From: Bdellovibrio sp. qaytius
GTDB taxonomy: Bacteria > Bdellovibrionota > Bdellovibrionia > Bdellovibrionales > Bdellovibrionaceae
Assembly (NCBI GenBank): GCA_004011035.1
Contig: CP025734.1
Coordinates: forward strand, 2,378,001 to 2,442,000
DNA: 64,000 nucleotides
Direction: 5' to 3'
A model generated the notes under the pieces. The model did no database searches and was not told the origin of the DNA. It saw only the letters and a program-made list of their open reading frames with translations. Position numbers and translations under genes: made by a program. Of this stretch, positions 45,786 to 55,247 are shown in pieces. Position 1 is the first letter of the stretch. Each line of letters starts with the position of its first letter.

Positions 45786-47645
45786 TTATTTTCGACCTTG
45801 AAACACGAATGGATACTTAACAGTTGTTGGTTGTCCATTGGCCGCTTTCGGAAACACAATGCGTTTCACAACATCTTTCACACAAGTTTCAAATGACGGC
45901 AGGTTAAACTCTGTCGACATCAAATCGATCACTTCAACAGGCCCTGTCGGAGAAACTTTCCATTTGAAAGACATTTTTCCTTCGAGTTCTTTTCTTTTGA
46001 TCAAGGCGATTTCGTAACAGTTTCGAATCGCACGACGGTGTTCAGCTAAAGCTTTACGAATATCTTCTTTCGTTAAACCACCCAGGGCTTCCATTCCTGT
46101 TCCACCAGCCACGCCATCAACAACGCCTGCTTGTTTGCTGCCTGAACCAATGCCTTCGCCTTTACCTAGCGTTGACCCTAAACTTTTTAATGAACTTGCA
46201 CCTTGAGCACCGATCGTGCCCACACTGTTTTCATTCGTGTCACCTGAATTACGTAAACGTGTTGAGGCGGCAGCTAACCCCGGAGAATTTCCTGAAGCGC
46301 CTTCACCTGGTCTGTTCGCGCCAAGTTCACCCATTCGCGGTTTTTGCACAGCTAAACCCTCGTTACCAGAAATTGTATCCGTCACAACACCTTGATTTAA
46401 AATCATATCTGCACTGACTTTGGCTGGCTTATCAGTACCACCCGCTTTGATTTTTCCTAACAAACCCACAGTGTTCACATTTTTTACTGTCGAATTATTA
46501 TTTAACCCTGCACGTGGCTTAACATCTTCAGCTACGTTTTTAACTGTTGGCGCTGCCGGTGATGCTTGCACTGGTTTGGCGACAGGATTTGATAACGGCG
46601 TATTTTCAACATCGTTATTTTTTTTCGCCGCTTTATTATTTGCATTTTCAGTTGGTTGAGTCACAGGCTTAGTTTCAGCTGGTTTCGCGGCCACCGGAGC
46701 AACAGGTGTCTCGATAGGTTTAGCAACTTCTTCTGGAGGAGGCGCTTGAACAGGCGCTTCAACTTTTTTAATTTCAATAGTGGCAATACGTGGTGGCTCA
46801 ACTGGGGCTATAGTTTCATCAATAGGTGTACTTTTAACTAAATAGGAAAGGCTGATAAGAAGTACCGCCATCACTAAAAACAATTGAATAAAACGATCAC
46901 GCCAAATTGAAAATTTCTCAACTTCGGCATCAATTTTAGAAACATATCTTAAAAAGTATTCGATACCGCCTGACTGAATTCTAAAAACTTCAGACTGACT
47001 CACCGGTAACTTTTCAGCTTTGGCGTATATTTTTTCTTTGTAATTTACACCTTTACTTTTAATTTCGACTTTTTCTTGGGTTGCATGGCTCGCATCTAAA
47101 TCTAAAAAGCCTAAGCCTTCATTCTCCCAGACAAAGCGTAAATTTTTAACTTCAGGCAATGGGTTAAATTTCATAGGGCCGGTAAGCTGGTAATGTAAAA
47201 CATCAGTGATTGATTCAAGATCTGATCGGTAACAAATAACTTCTAAGACGCTTTTTTTCTGCTGATTTTTTAACAATTCTTTTTCATCGGCATTAATTTG
47301 TCTGGTTAACATTCCTTTTTTAAGGTCTGTTTGCGCCAAGCGATCTTGCACCAAAGTGAAAGATAAATTATTAATTATTAGCGGAGCTGTATCATTTAAA
47401 ATATCGCCCATGACTCCGTCAGAATTTTTCTCTGTTGAGTCTTCTAAGTTAACCAACATCCACATGCCATTATTCGAATTAAAATCTTCGTCACCAATCC
47501 ACTCTAACAAGTACTGAACTGGTTTAACTTCTGGAGCACGTAAAACAATATCACAAGATGGTGATCGGCCGATTAAAAAACTTTTTGCATTCAAAGCACA
47601 ACGGGCTTTTTCTGTGCCATTTACACTTATACTAATTGTTCTCAT
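45786..47645 (-). CDS. FHA-TM-TonB-like protein, GltG/PglI-like
   Basis: 619 residues in three parts. An N-terminal cytoplasmic FHA domain has FLIGRSPSCDIVL near residue 25. One membrane helix lies near 247-268 (LFLVMAVLLISLSYLV). A long Pro/Ala/Lys periplasmic linker with Gly/Ser-rich segments leads to a TonB-like C-terminal domain of the AgmX/PglI type (about 525-615: EHRRAIRNCYEIALIKRKELEGKM, FETCVKDVVKRIVFP). This is the domain order of M. xanthus GltG, which spans the periplasm in the Agl-Glt gliding machine. The ATG overlaps the previous stop as TAATG. It is the last gene of the operon. Confidence 0.82.
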   Translation of the reverse strand: MRTISISVNGTEKARCALNAKSFLIGRSPSCDIVLRAPEVKPVQYLLEWIGDEDFNSNNGMWMLVNLEDSTEKNSDGVMGDILNDTAPLIINNLSFTLVQDRLAQTDLKKGMLTRQINADEKELLKNQQKKSVLEVICYRSDLESITDVLHYQLTGPMKFNPLPEVKNLRFVWENEGLGFLDLDASHATQEKVEIKSKGVNYKEKIYAKAEKLPVSQSEVFRIQSGGIEYFLRYVSKIDAEVEKFSIWRDRFIQLFLVMAVLLISLSYLVKSTPIDETIAPVEPPRIATIEIKKVEAPVQAPPPEEVAKPIETPVAPVAAKPAETKPVTQPTENANNKAAKKNNDVENTPLSNPVAKPVQASPAAPTVKNVAEDVKPRAGLNNNSTVKNVNTVGLLGKIKAGGTDKPAKVSADMILNQGVVTDTISGNEGLAVQKPRMGELGANRPGEGASGNSPGLAAASTRLRNSGDTNENSVGTIGAQGASSLKSLGSTLGKGEGIGSGSKQAGVVDGVAGGTGMEALGGLTKEDIRKALAEHRRAIRNCYEIALIKRKELEGKMSFKWKVSPTGPVEVIDLMSTEFNLPSFETCVKDVVKRIVFPKAANGQPTTVKYPFVFQGRK

Positions 47646-47902
47646 TATTTCACCGGCTCTTTTTTCAATCTAAAGTACCTAGGCTTCATGTATCTATCCG
47701 AGGCCAAATAATCGTTATAATTTTCACGTATATATATAATATCGCCCAGATCCATATCTGTATTTGTTAACTGAAGAAAAAGCTCAGGTCTTTTTCGTTC
47801 ACCCTCGATCACTTCACCTTCAAAATCGATCACATTTTCAGCCGCTTGAACAGAAATAGAAATTACCGAAAACAGCAATATCAGCAAAAATTTAAACCTC
47901 AT
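47645..47902 (-). CDS. Small exported protein in the gliding operon
   Basis: 85 residues from ATG 47902, fixed by the ATGA overlap with the preceding stop. The signal peptide is MRFKFLLILLFSVISISVQA. The mature ~65 residues (NVIDFEGEVIEGERKRPELFLQ... RYFRLKKEP) have no cysteine and no motif I recognise. Position between the large TPR gene and the GltG-like gene matches a small GltF-like component of Agl-Glt clusters, but that is an inference from order only. It overlaps its neighbours by 4 and 1 bases, so translation is coupled. Confidence 0.75.
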   Translation of the reverse strand: MRFKFLLILLFSVISISVQAAENVIDFEGEVIEGERKRPELFLQLTNTDMDLGDIIYIRENYNDYLASDRYMKPRYFRLKKEPVK

Positions 47903-50826
47903 TTTGCAAATCCCTTCCAAACTTCTAAAAGATCGCTCTTATTAGCGGCCACAAGTTCCTGACGAGCCAGCTCACGTCCCGCTTCAGTGCGATTAACGTT
48001 AGCTATTAATCCGACCTTGATAGTGACATAACCTGCGTTATCTATTTTTTTATTTTCTAACTGACGATCTAAATACACTAAAGCTGCAAATAAAGATTTT
48101 TTATCTGCCAGATCCTGAGCTTTTTGGCTAACGCCGCCGTTACCTGGCCATGGCCATTTCTGTGAATTAAATTCTGGTAAAATTTTATCTGACTCTGCCT
48201 TAGCGACTTCTTGAATTTTCTTATCAACTTCGTCTGATAACTTTGCAAATTCAGCGCTCTGATTATTAAACTCGACAGCTAGGTCGGCTAATCCCTTTTT
48301 ATACTCTGTAACCTGTTCAGCAGTTAAATTTGCCGGCAACGGAGACGTTGTTAACATCTCAGAGCATTTTTTCTCTGATTGGCTCATCACTTTAAGCAAC
48401 TGAAGTTTTTCTGTAAGCTCTAAATCTTTAAGTTCACTAATGGCTTTATTTCTTAAATATCTAACATCTCCCACAACTTTTTCTGCTTTAGAAGAATATT
48501 TTTCAACGCTTAGTTTTTCTGAAGGCCACTGAATAGCATTGTACTTAGCTAAAACTTTAGATTTTACTGCTGCTTTACGTATTTCTTTTGTAACCACTCC
48601 AGAATTTAAAGACTTTGCAATATCTAAAAATACTTTTTCTTTGGCGTTTTTTGTGCCTTTAAGAATTCGCGCCAAAGTTTCTGGATTTTCTAAAACATAG
48701 TTCGAATAAAAATATAAGCGTTCTTCATCTTTTAGACGTTGAATACTGCCCCATTGAGCTTGATCAAATGTCATCTTAAGTGAGGCTTTGTAAATAACCT
48801 CAGTAAACTTGATGGGCTTAGAGGCCTCAAAACCTGAAAGAGCTCTAAAATCACCACTTTGAATCATGTAATTAATCACATCATCTTTAAGACTAGCCAT
48901 CGTCGGCGACTTTTTATTTTCTGCAGGTAAGATGTCCCACAGCTGAATAAATATAGTCATGTCTTCTTTTTTAAGCGCGGTGTACATAGCATCTGTCATG
49001 ACAATGCTTCTTTTAGCTGGATCTTTCTGTATGGCTAGATAGTTCATGATATTTTCAAAATATTTTTTATAGTCGTCGGCTTTTTTGTATTGTTCAGCAA
49101 GTTTAATGTAAGTTTCTTTCAAAACATCATCTGTATCTGCATTAGCAAACGATTTAATTTTATCTTTTAAATCGATAATTTTTTGATACTGCTGCTTTTC
49201 AAAATAGATCAGCAATAAGGGTTTGTAGTTTTCAAGTGTAGGCTCGACTTGTATGTTCTTTTCAGCATGCACTAAAGCTTTGTCATTAGCTTTGCTCTTC
49301 AAGTAAACGCCAACTAATTTTTTACGAATTTTTAAGTTTTCTGGAGCTGATTCAAATTTTGCTAAAAAGCTTTCAGCTTCTTGAGTGAAACCACTCATAT
49401 ATTTTTCGTTATCTTTATCGTAGGCTTTTTCCCAGATAACTAAACGTGATAAAATCGCTTTTTTATATAATGGCTTAAACTGTGGTTCTTTTTTTTCTAG
49501 TTCAGTTGATTTGGCCGCTATATCAGTTAAACATTTTAACTGCGATGCTTCTTGGCACAAATCGATTAAAATATTTAATACTGTGACCGTTTTAGGTGAT
49601 TGCGGAAAAAAATCAGAGAAAATATTAATCACGTTATAAAGAATATAAAAGCTATTTTCTTTTTTAATACTGCCTTTAGCCAGCATTTTTCCGTTATAAA
49701 CTTCTAACACATTTTTAATGTAATGTTCCATTACAGCTTCTAGATCTGTCGCGAACGTGAAAAAAAACTTTTCACGATCTGCAGCCGAAACTAATTTAAT
49801 TTCTTCATTCAACGATCCAATCAACTCCCACTCAAGATGTGTAGGATATTCACGACGAGCAAAAAGAAGTTTGTATAATCTTGTTTTAAGTCGATCGACC
49901 GGATTTTTTTGAATCTTTAAGGCCTCAGTAAACAAAACTGAAACTTTATCTTTTTTATCAATGGTCATAAAACTTTCAATGACCGCAAGGTAAAATTTAG
50001 ATTTTGTTTCTATGTCAAAACCATTGGCTTCGGCGGCCTTAATGATTTCATCTTCGGTTTTTACTTGCGCCATGAAAAATGACAGATCTTTGATACTGTC
50101 ATTCGTAAAGTTATTTTTTTCATTAGATTTAATTTGTTTAAAAAACACATCAAATCCTTTGTTGTAATCACCCAATCCAATGTACGACCACGCTATTTTA
50201 TAGTTGGCCAAAGCCTTTTGATAAGGTGTCATACTTTTTTGAAAAGCCGTGTAATAGCTAATAGCTTCTTTATAGTGGTCAGCATCGTATAAATATTCTG
50301 CAATAATTAACGCTAACCCCGGAACACGTTTATTTTTTGAATCTAAAGATATCGATGTCTTAAAGGCTTCGATCATTTCTAAAGTGCGGCCGAATTCATA
50401 GTGAATAAGACCACGCATATAAAGCAAGCTGGCCAAGTTATTTTTATTGTCTTTGAGCTTAGGTTCGTAAGTGATTAATATTTTTTCAGATTCATTCAGA
50501 TGTTTTTTTTCTTCATCAGACATTTTTGCTTTATCAACTCTGATGTATCCTAAGGCTTGTGCTAGCAACAAATGAATATTCGCTTTTTTAATGTAAAGCT
50601 CATACTGTTTGGTTTCGTTTTTTTCGTTACCCAAAATCAGGTTGATGGCTTCAAGTTGATTCTTGTACTTTGTGATATCACTTTTAGGTGCGTTCTCAGC
50701 TTGTAATAAATTGCTCGTTAAATTTTTTGCTTTTTTATGCGGCTTAGCATCGGCAAAAACTTGCGGCGATACTAACAATAGGCATGTTGTATAGGCGATC
50801 GTCGAAATTATTTTTTTGAAACGCAT
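47899..50826 (-). CDS. Large exported TPR protein, GltD/AgmU-like by context
   Basis: 975 residues. Signal peptide to about residue 25 (STIAYTTCLLLVSPQVFA). The mature protein is nearly all helical TPR-like repeats (LYMRGLIHYEFGRTLEMIEAFKTSISLD, ALANYKIAWSYIGLGDYNKGFDVF), plus a coiled-coil stretch around 865-905. It is Lys-rich and most likely periplasmic. It overlaps the upstream TPR gene by 19 bases and the next gene by 4. Large TPR proteins occupy this place in Agl-Glt clusters. No enzymatic motif is seen. Confidence 0.75.
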   Translation of the reverse strand: MRFKKIISTIAYTTCLLLVSPQVFADAKPHKKAKNLTSNLLQAENAPKSDITKYKNQLEAINLILGNEKNETKQYELYIKKANIHLLLAQALGYIRVDKAKMSDEEKKHLNESEKILITYEPKLKDNKNNLASLLYMRGLIHYEFGRTLEMIEAFKTSISLDSKNKRVPGLALIIAEYLYDADHYKEAISYYTAFQKSMTPYQKALANYKIAWSYIGLGDYNKGFDVFFKQIKSNEKNNFTNDSIKDLSFFMAQVKTEDEIIKAAEANGFDIETKSKFYLAVIESFMTIDKKDKVSVLFTEALKIQKNPVDRLKTRLYKLLFARREYPTHLEWELIGSLNEEIKLVSAADREKFFFTFATDLEAVMEHYIKNVLEVYNGKMLAKGSIKKENSFYILYNVINIFSDFFPQSPKTVTVLNILIDLCQEASQLKCLTDIAAKSTELEKKEPQFKPLYKKAILSRLVIWEKAYDKDNEKYMSGFTQEAESFLAKFESAPENLKIRKKLVGVYLKSKANDKALVHAEKNIQVEPTLENYKPLLLIYFEKQQYQKIIDLKDKIKSFANADTDDVLKETYIKLAEQYKKADDYKKYFENIMNYLAIQKDPAKRSIVMTDAMYTALKKEDMTIFIQLWDILPAENKKSPTMASLKDDVINYMIQSGDFRALSGFEASKPIKFTEVIYKASLKMTFDQAQWGSIQRLKDEERLYFYSNYVLENPETLARILKGTKNAKEKVFLDIAKSLNSGVVTKEIRKAAVKSKVLAKYNAIQWPSEKLSVEKYSSKAEKVVGDVRYLRNKAISELKDLELTEKLQLLKVMSQSEKKCSEMLTTSPLPANLTAEQVTEYKKGLADLAVEFNNQSAEFAKLSDEVDKKIQEVAKAESDKILPEFNSQKWPWPGNGGVSQKAQDLADKKSLFAALVYLDRQLENKKIDNAGYVTIKVGLIANVNRTEAGRELARQELVAANKSDLLEVWKGFAK

Positions 50827-51941
50827 TTAGTGGCCCCTATAAATACGTGACTTCCAATTTCATCAAACCATTCTTCACGATCACTGGCCGGCCAAAACTC
50901 AAAACCTGTTTTAGATAATTCTTTAGAGTCTGGCAATTTGTTGATGTTTTCTAAAATTTTGTTATTTTCATTCGCAGCTAACAAGGCATAACCAATGATT
51001 CTGTTAATCTGGTCAATGATGACTGGTTTTTCGCTTTGATATTTAGCTTGTATAAGTTTAATAATATTATTTTTTTCATCGGCACGTTCTTTGGCCGATA
51101 CGTATTTTAACATTTCAGGTGGCGTTTTTTCGTCTAAAATTTGCACCAAACTAAAACGAAGAATATCTGCTCTTGCCCAGTCTTTTAAATTTACTTTATT
51201 AGTCTGTAGATCTGACTTATATTTTTTAAGATAAGCCACTAGCTTATCAAGCTGTGTCGTATAACAAAGTCTTTTTAAAATATAAATTTGCACTAAGTAT
51301 GATTCAGGATCTAGATATTTTGAAAAGTATCCCGAATTTTGTGAAGCGATTGCTCCTAAAGCTAAATCATATCGTTTAGCCATAAAACTGGCCCACATTT
51401 TTTCAAACATCACTTGTCGTGCTTGAAAGTAATTGGGTTTAATCCACGAATAGACTTCTAAGGCATCATTGAATTTTTTTTGTGAATATAAAGCGCGACC
51501 CATTTGATGTAAAACATTATAATAAAACTGATAATTACTTTTTTCGATGACACCGCGGCTTTTCGCTTTAGAATCTTGCGCCACGGCCTGATATTTATCA
51601 AAAGCTTCACTAAATTTATTGGCTAACATCAGCTTGTCAGCTTCTTCTAATGTTTTAGTGTACTCTGTAGATACTGCGGCAATGCTCGAACCTGTAATGC
51701 TGGCTTGTCTATCCCAGGCAATAACCGCATCCAGACCGATTGAATAGTTGCCTTTTAGAATCTTTCTAACTTTGTCCCATTCGCCGACTGAAAATTTAGT
51801 TTTATAATTTTTTTTTACTAAAATGCGCATACCTAAGTTGTCTTTATTTTGCTCCAACTGTTGCAGCTGATAAAGAAAGTTGGTTTCAGCAAATACGCGA
51901 CTAGAAAACAATATTAACAAAACGGCAAAAAGAGATTTCAT
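50808..51941 (-). CDS. Exported TPR-like protein, GltE/AglT-like by context
   Basis: 377 residues. Signal peptide to about residue 18 (MKSLFAVLLILFSSRVFA). Helical repeats in the mature part resemble TPR (LMLANKFSEAFDKYQAVAQDSK, NVLHQMGRALYSQKKFNDALEVYSW). A Lys-rich C-terminus carries one Cys (GATKCVSKK). The ATG overlaps the second TolR-like gene by 4 bases and the 3' end overlaps the large TPR gene by 19. Order after the TolQR-type genes fits a GltE/AglT-like periplasmic partner. Confidence 0.72.
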   Translation of the reverse strand: MKSLFAVLLILFSSRVFAETNFLYQLQQLEQNKDNLGMRILVKKNYKTKFSVGEWDKVRKILKGNYSIGLDAVIAWDRQASITGSSIAAVSTEYTKTLEEADKLMLANKFSEAFDKYQAVAQDSKAKSRGVIEKSNYQFYYNVLHQMGRALYSQKKFNDALEVYSWIKPNYFQARQVMFEKMWASFMAKRYDLALGAIASQNSGYFSKYLDPESYLVQIYILKRLCYTTQLDKLVAYLKKYKSDLQTNKVNLKDWARADILRFSLVQILDEKTPPEMLKYVSAKERADEKNNIIKLIQAKYQSEKPVIIDQINRIIGYALLAANENNKILENINKLPDSKELSKTGFEFWPASDREEWFDEIGSHVFIGATKCVSKK

Positions 51942-52417
51942 GGCTGTGATTCTCCAACAGCTACGAAAAGCATCGAACTAAAGCCCGCCTCGCGCACGGT
52001 CTTTACGATTTCAAATAGGTCTTCATACTTTAAACCCAAATCAGCCACAATGTTCACATTGGCTAAATTTTGCTTGTTGACCGTATTATTGCTTTTGCTA
52101 GCCACTTTTAACTTTTCTAAAATACTTTCTCTAACACCTTGAGTGTTTTTAAAACTATCAACCGAAACTGTTTGATTGATCATCTTAAAATTGACTTCAG
52201 TTTTTGAAATCAACACTTGCGATGCCATATCTGTTGTTTCTTTACTGACACTTCGCGGAGGATTAATATTCGCAGGCACATCAAGTGTACCATCTGTGAA
52301 CACGGCACCCTTAAGCAAAAACACTATAATTAAAACAAAAACATCGATTAGCGGTGCTAATTGCAGTCTTATAACTTGCTGTTTTGAGCTTTTAATTTGT
52401 AAATCATTATCAAACAT
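51938..52417 (-). CDS. ExbD/TolR-like protein, second copy (AglQ/AglS-like)
   Basis: 159 residues. One N-terminal membrane helix carries the essential Asp (LAPLIDVFVLIIVFLLKG, Asp ~26), followed by a periplasmic TolR-type domain ending EAGFSSMLFVAVGE. TolR-like proteins form the proton path with the TolQ-like subunit. GAGGA lies 5 bases before the ATG and it starts 6 bases after the first TolR-like gene. Two different TolR-like subunits with one TolQ-like subunit is the composition of the AglRQS gliding motor. Confidence 0.87.
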   Translation of the reverse strand: MFDNDLQIKSSKQQVIRLQLAPLIDVFVLIIVFLLKGAVFTDGTLDVPANINPPRSVSKETTDMASQVLISKTEVNFKMINQTVSVDSFKNTQGVRESILEKLKVASKSNNTVNKQNLANVNIVADLGLKYEDLFEIVKTVREAGFSSMLFVAVGESQP

Positions 52418-52423
52418 AAATCC

Positions 52424-52918
52424 TCATTGCTCAGCTTCTGCCCAGCTAACTAAAACAACATTTTCCATTTTTTTACGTACGCCATCCATAACAGTAATCA
52501 CCTGCTGGTAATTCACATCTTTAGAAAAAGCGATTTGCAAAGTTTTCTCGTTTGGATATTTTTCAGTGTAATCTGTAACTAGTTTTTCGATTTTAGTCTC
52601 TAGCTCGACTGATCTATCTGTAGCCGTTTTAAGTACAATATTTTCATGTACGCTCGCCGGCTGTTCTCCGTACCACTTTAAAGTGGCATCGATCGTATTT
52701 TCATTCTTTGACCGCACAATAAGTTTTGGATTGAGTGGCGGATCAACGATAGGTTTATCGACAATACTTGTTTGCGACGGTGGAACCGTCAACTTCGTAA
52801 ACTGAACAAATGTTGTCGATAAAACAAGAAAGAATATGACAGATGTCAGAGCATCTAAAATTGGAACCAATTCTGGTTCAGTAATATGATGGCTATCATT
52901 TCTGTCAAATTCAAACAT
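52424..52918 (-). CDS. ExbD/TolR-like protein, first copy (AglQ/AglS-like)
   Basis: 164 residues. The membrane helix (ELVPILDALTSVIFFLVLSTTF) holds the conserved Asp at about residue 22; the rest is a periplasmic domain that includes ITVMDGVRKKMENVVLVSWAE. Only distantly similar to the second copy, so the two probably do not substitute for each other. AGAGG precedes the ATG inside the end of the TolQ-like gene, which stops two bases upstream. Confidence 0.87.
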   Translation of the reverse strand: MFEFDRNDSHHITEPELVPILDALTSVIFFLVLSTTFVQFTKLTVPPSQTSIVDKPIVDPPLNPKLIVRSKNENTIDATLKWYGEQPASVHENIVLKTATDRSVELETKIEKLVTDYTEKYPNEKTLQIAFSKDVNYQQVITVMDGVRKKMENVVLVSWAEAEQ

Positions 52919-52920
52919 GA

Positions 52921-53553
52921 TTAACCTCTTTCAGATTGTTCAACTAATGTAACTAGTTGATAACCTGACTTTTTCACCTTAGCGATGATTTCGTCTGTTT
53001 TAGAAACAAAGATTGTATGCATAACCATAGCTGTAATACCCACAACAAGACCCGCAGCTGTTGCATTCATCGCTTCAGAAATACCTAAGCCAAGTAATTC
53101 AGATTTTTTCGCAGGATCTGCAGCAGCAATCGCCACAAACGTTGAGATCAATCCTGAAATCGTACCTAATAAACCAAGTAATGTAGCAACACTGGCAATC
53201 AGGGCAATTAAAGATAAACGGCGTGTACAATTTTTTTCGATCTCAACAACTGCTCCGCCTAGTGCCGACTTCATCGCTTCGCGACCGCTATCAACAGCTA
53301 AAAGGCCGCTTTTAACAACCTCTAACTCAGGAGTGTTTTTTGAAGAATTGCAAAGCTGTACAGCTTGAGTGTATTGCTTTTTTAAAATTTGAGCTTTAAT
53401 TGAGTTCGAAGTCTCAGGAGTAACAATATGTACTTCCATAAATAAATATCTAAATCTATCAACAGTTAGAGCTAATAAAGATAACCCTGCTCCAACGATT
53501 AAGTATGATGTAAATCCACCGTGTTCTAAAAATGCTTTCATAAATGTGATCAT
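52921..53553 (-). CDS. MotA/TolQ/ExbB-like proton channel (AglR-like)
   Basis: 210 residues with three membrane helices: TSYLIVGAGLSLLALTVDRFRYL near the N-terminus, SLIALIASVATLLGLLGTISGLI and SEAMNATAAGLVVGITAMVMHTIF. The last two are the conserved MotA/TolQ/ExbB pore helices. With the two TolR-like subunits it should form a proton-driven motor. AGGAG lies 8 bases before the ATG. By analogy with M. xanthus AglR it would power gliding or a related surface transport process; Bdellovibrio is known to glide. Confidence 0.9.
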   Translation of the reverse strand: MITFMKAFLEHGGFTSYLIVGAGLSLLALTVDRFRYLFMEVHIVTPETSNSIKAQILKKQYTQAVQLCNSSKNTPELEVVKSGLLAVDSGREAMKSALGGAVVEIEKNCTRRLSLIALIASVATLLGLLGTISGLISTFVAIAAADPAKKSELLGLGISEAMNATAAGLVVGITAMVMHTIFVSKTDEIIAKVKKSGYQLVTLVEQSERG

Positions 53554-53579
53554 GATCTGTCTCCTGTTTATATTGTTTG

Positions 53580-54281
53580 TTAAAAATAAAAAACTAACCC
53601 ACCCTCAAGTAGGCCTAACGTATCAGTTGCTTTTTTGATCGTACCGGTGCTCTGTTGAGTAAAGCTATCAACCATCGCAGCTCCAGTTTGTAGTCTAAAG
53701 TTAATCATATCACTGATGAAAAATGTTTTACCCACCATGACTTTGAATTTCATGCCTGAATCTTTTTCGAACTTCATTGAACTGATACCAAAATTAAAAA
53801 ATGTATCACTGCGAATAATGCCGTAAGGCCCCCATGAATCTTTACCATAAATCGGAACCCAATTAATTTCGATACCGATAGAGCTTTTTGCTTTCTCTGT
53901 CGCGATCACGGCCTTTTCGCCGTTCTGTAAAGTAAGTTCTTTCACTTGTTTAGATAAGTTTCTTTCGTTCGTGATGTAAAAAGGAACGTAAGATAAATAA
54001 ACTTCCCAAAATTCTCCGATGGCATAGCCCGCATCTAAGACTAGACCATATTGGGTAAAAGGCGAATCAGAGAAATCCAAACTAAAGTAGGGAAAAAATA
54101 AAAATTTGCCCGCTTTTTTTTTCGCTTTTCTTTGAACTGCGACTACGTTTTCAAAAAATAATGAACTATCGTCGCTCTCGCTAGGCTTTAAAGTTTTATC
54201 GAGCTCAGCAGAGAAAGCTGGCACACTGTATGTTTGTATCAACATAACAAAAACACTAATAATCAAAATGTACTTTTTCAA
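53580..54281 (-). CDS. Outer-membrane beta-barrel-like protein heading the gliding operon
   Basis: 233 residues from a TTG start with AGAGGG 8 bases upstream. Signal peptide MKKYILIISVFVMLIQTYSVPAFS. The mature part alternates amphipathic strands (KFLFFPYFSLDFSDSPF, FWEVYLSYVPFYITNE, YGIIRSDTFFNFGISS, MINFRLQTGAAMV) and ends GLLEGGLVFYF with a terminal aromatic residue, as in outer-membrane barrels. The TolQ-like gene follows after 26 bases. It may be the outer-membrane part of the machine (GltH-like or another), which cannot be decided by eye. Confidence 0.72.
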   Translation of the reverse strand: MKKYILIISVFVMLIQTYSVPAFSAELDKTLKPSESDDSSLFFENVVAVQRKAKKKAGKFLFFPYFSLDFSDSPFTQYGLVLDAGYAIGEFWEVYLSYVPFYITNERNLSKQVKELTLQNGEKAVIATEKAKSSIGIEINWVPIYGKDSWGPYGIIRSDTFFNFGISSMKFEKDSGMKFKVMVGKTFFISDMINFRLQTGAAMVDSFTQQSTGTIKKATDTLGLLEGGLVFYF

Positions 54282-54295
54282 AATGCACCCTCTAG

Positions 54296-54323
54296 TTGAC
54301 TTGAGTCATTATTTGCATAAACT
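54296..54323 (+). promoter_or_regulatory. Possible sigma-70 promoter of the GYF-PilZ gene
   Basis: TTGACT (54296-54301), a 16-base spacer and TAAACT (54318-54323) lie about 45 bases before the ATG at 54365. The -10 match is modest. The region is shared with the divergent gliding operon. Confidence 0.35.
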
Positions 54324-54364
54324 ATTTTTTGTGCAAAGTAATTTTGTAAAGGAATCAAAACTAC

Positions 54365-55051
54365 ATGAAATCTCAATACCTATATAGTGCTGCAACCAAC
54401 TTAAGACTTGGTCCCTTTGACAACGAAAGTGTTCTCGAACATCTAGCGAAACAAAATAATTATTTAGAATGGTATATTTGGGAAGAAGGAATGACTGACT
54501 GGGCGATCGTTAAATCAGATCAAAGTCTAGTTTCACAAATTGAATTACGCATTCAAAAAACTCTTCCGCCACCTCCGCCTGTTCCAAAAATTTCAACACC
54601 ACCTCCGCCACCCTTTTCACATCCTGCACCTACACTCGTTGCTTCTGAAGCTGCTTCTGTAGAAATCAACGAGCCACTAGTAACAACGACATTAACACTT
54701 ATCGATAATAACGAAGCTCCCGTAGCAGCAGCGGGCCGTGATAACAGAAAAAACCCACGCTATGCGTGTCAGCTTAGAACAATCATTATCAACAAGAAGA
54801 AAACTTTTATTACGACAACAGTTGATATTTCTTTAGGTGGTATCAGAGTTACACACCCAATCCCTTTAGAAATTTTTGAAGGCCTCTGCGAAGTCTATAT
54901 TAGTAGCCCTAACAACAAAGAAAGCATTATCTTAAAGTGCAGCTCTGTTTCCAACAGTGAACAAACGCATCGATTTTCATTTTCAGAAATGGATCAAAAG
55001 AATATTGATAAACTAGAGTTGTGGTTAGAATCGCTTCCTGAAAAAAAATAG
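54365..55051 (+). CDS. GYF_2-PilZ two-domain protein
   Basis: 228 residues, cytoplasmic. The N-terminal ~50 residues form a GYF_2 (DUF4339) fold (YLYSAATNLRLGPF, YIWEEGMTDWAIV), which typically binds Pro-rich peptides. A Pro-rich linker follows (LPPPPPVPK, TPPPPPFSHP). The C-terminal PilZ domain (about 130-225) has both c-di-GMP motifs, RKNPR and DISLGG. It is divergent from the gliding operon with an 84-base gap, so it may sense c-di-GMP and regulate gliding; M. xanthus GltJ also carries a GYF domain. The regulatory link is inference. Confidence 0.85.
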   Translation: MKSQYLYSAATNLRLGPFDNESVLEHLAKQNNYLEWYIWEEGMTDWAIVKSDQSLVSQIELRIQKTLPPPPPVPKISTPPPPPFSHPAPTLVASEAASVEINEPLVTTTLTLIDNNEAPVAAAGRDNRKNPRYACQLRTIIINKKKTFITTTVDISLGGIRVTHPIPLEIFEGLCEVYISSPNNKESIILKCSSVSNSEQTHRFSFSEMDQKNIDKLELWLESLPEKK

Positions 55052-55247
55052 ATCATTTTGAAGCGTCGTTTTAGTTTTCACTGACTAGACTTTGGTTAGT
55101 TTTCAAAAATACGTAAAGATATCCTTATATTAGTTAAGTTTTTCAAAAAATTACCGAAAATAGTTTACACATTTTCTCATGTTGATGCGATCAAACCCAC
55201 CACAAGTTGGTGTTCAGTTTGCATCTTACTTATTTATCGGGGGATCC

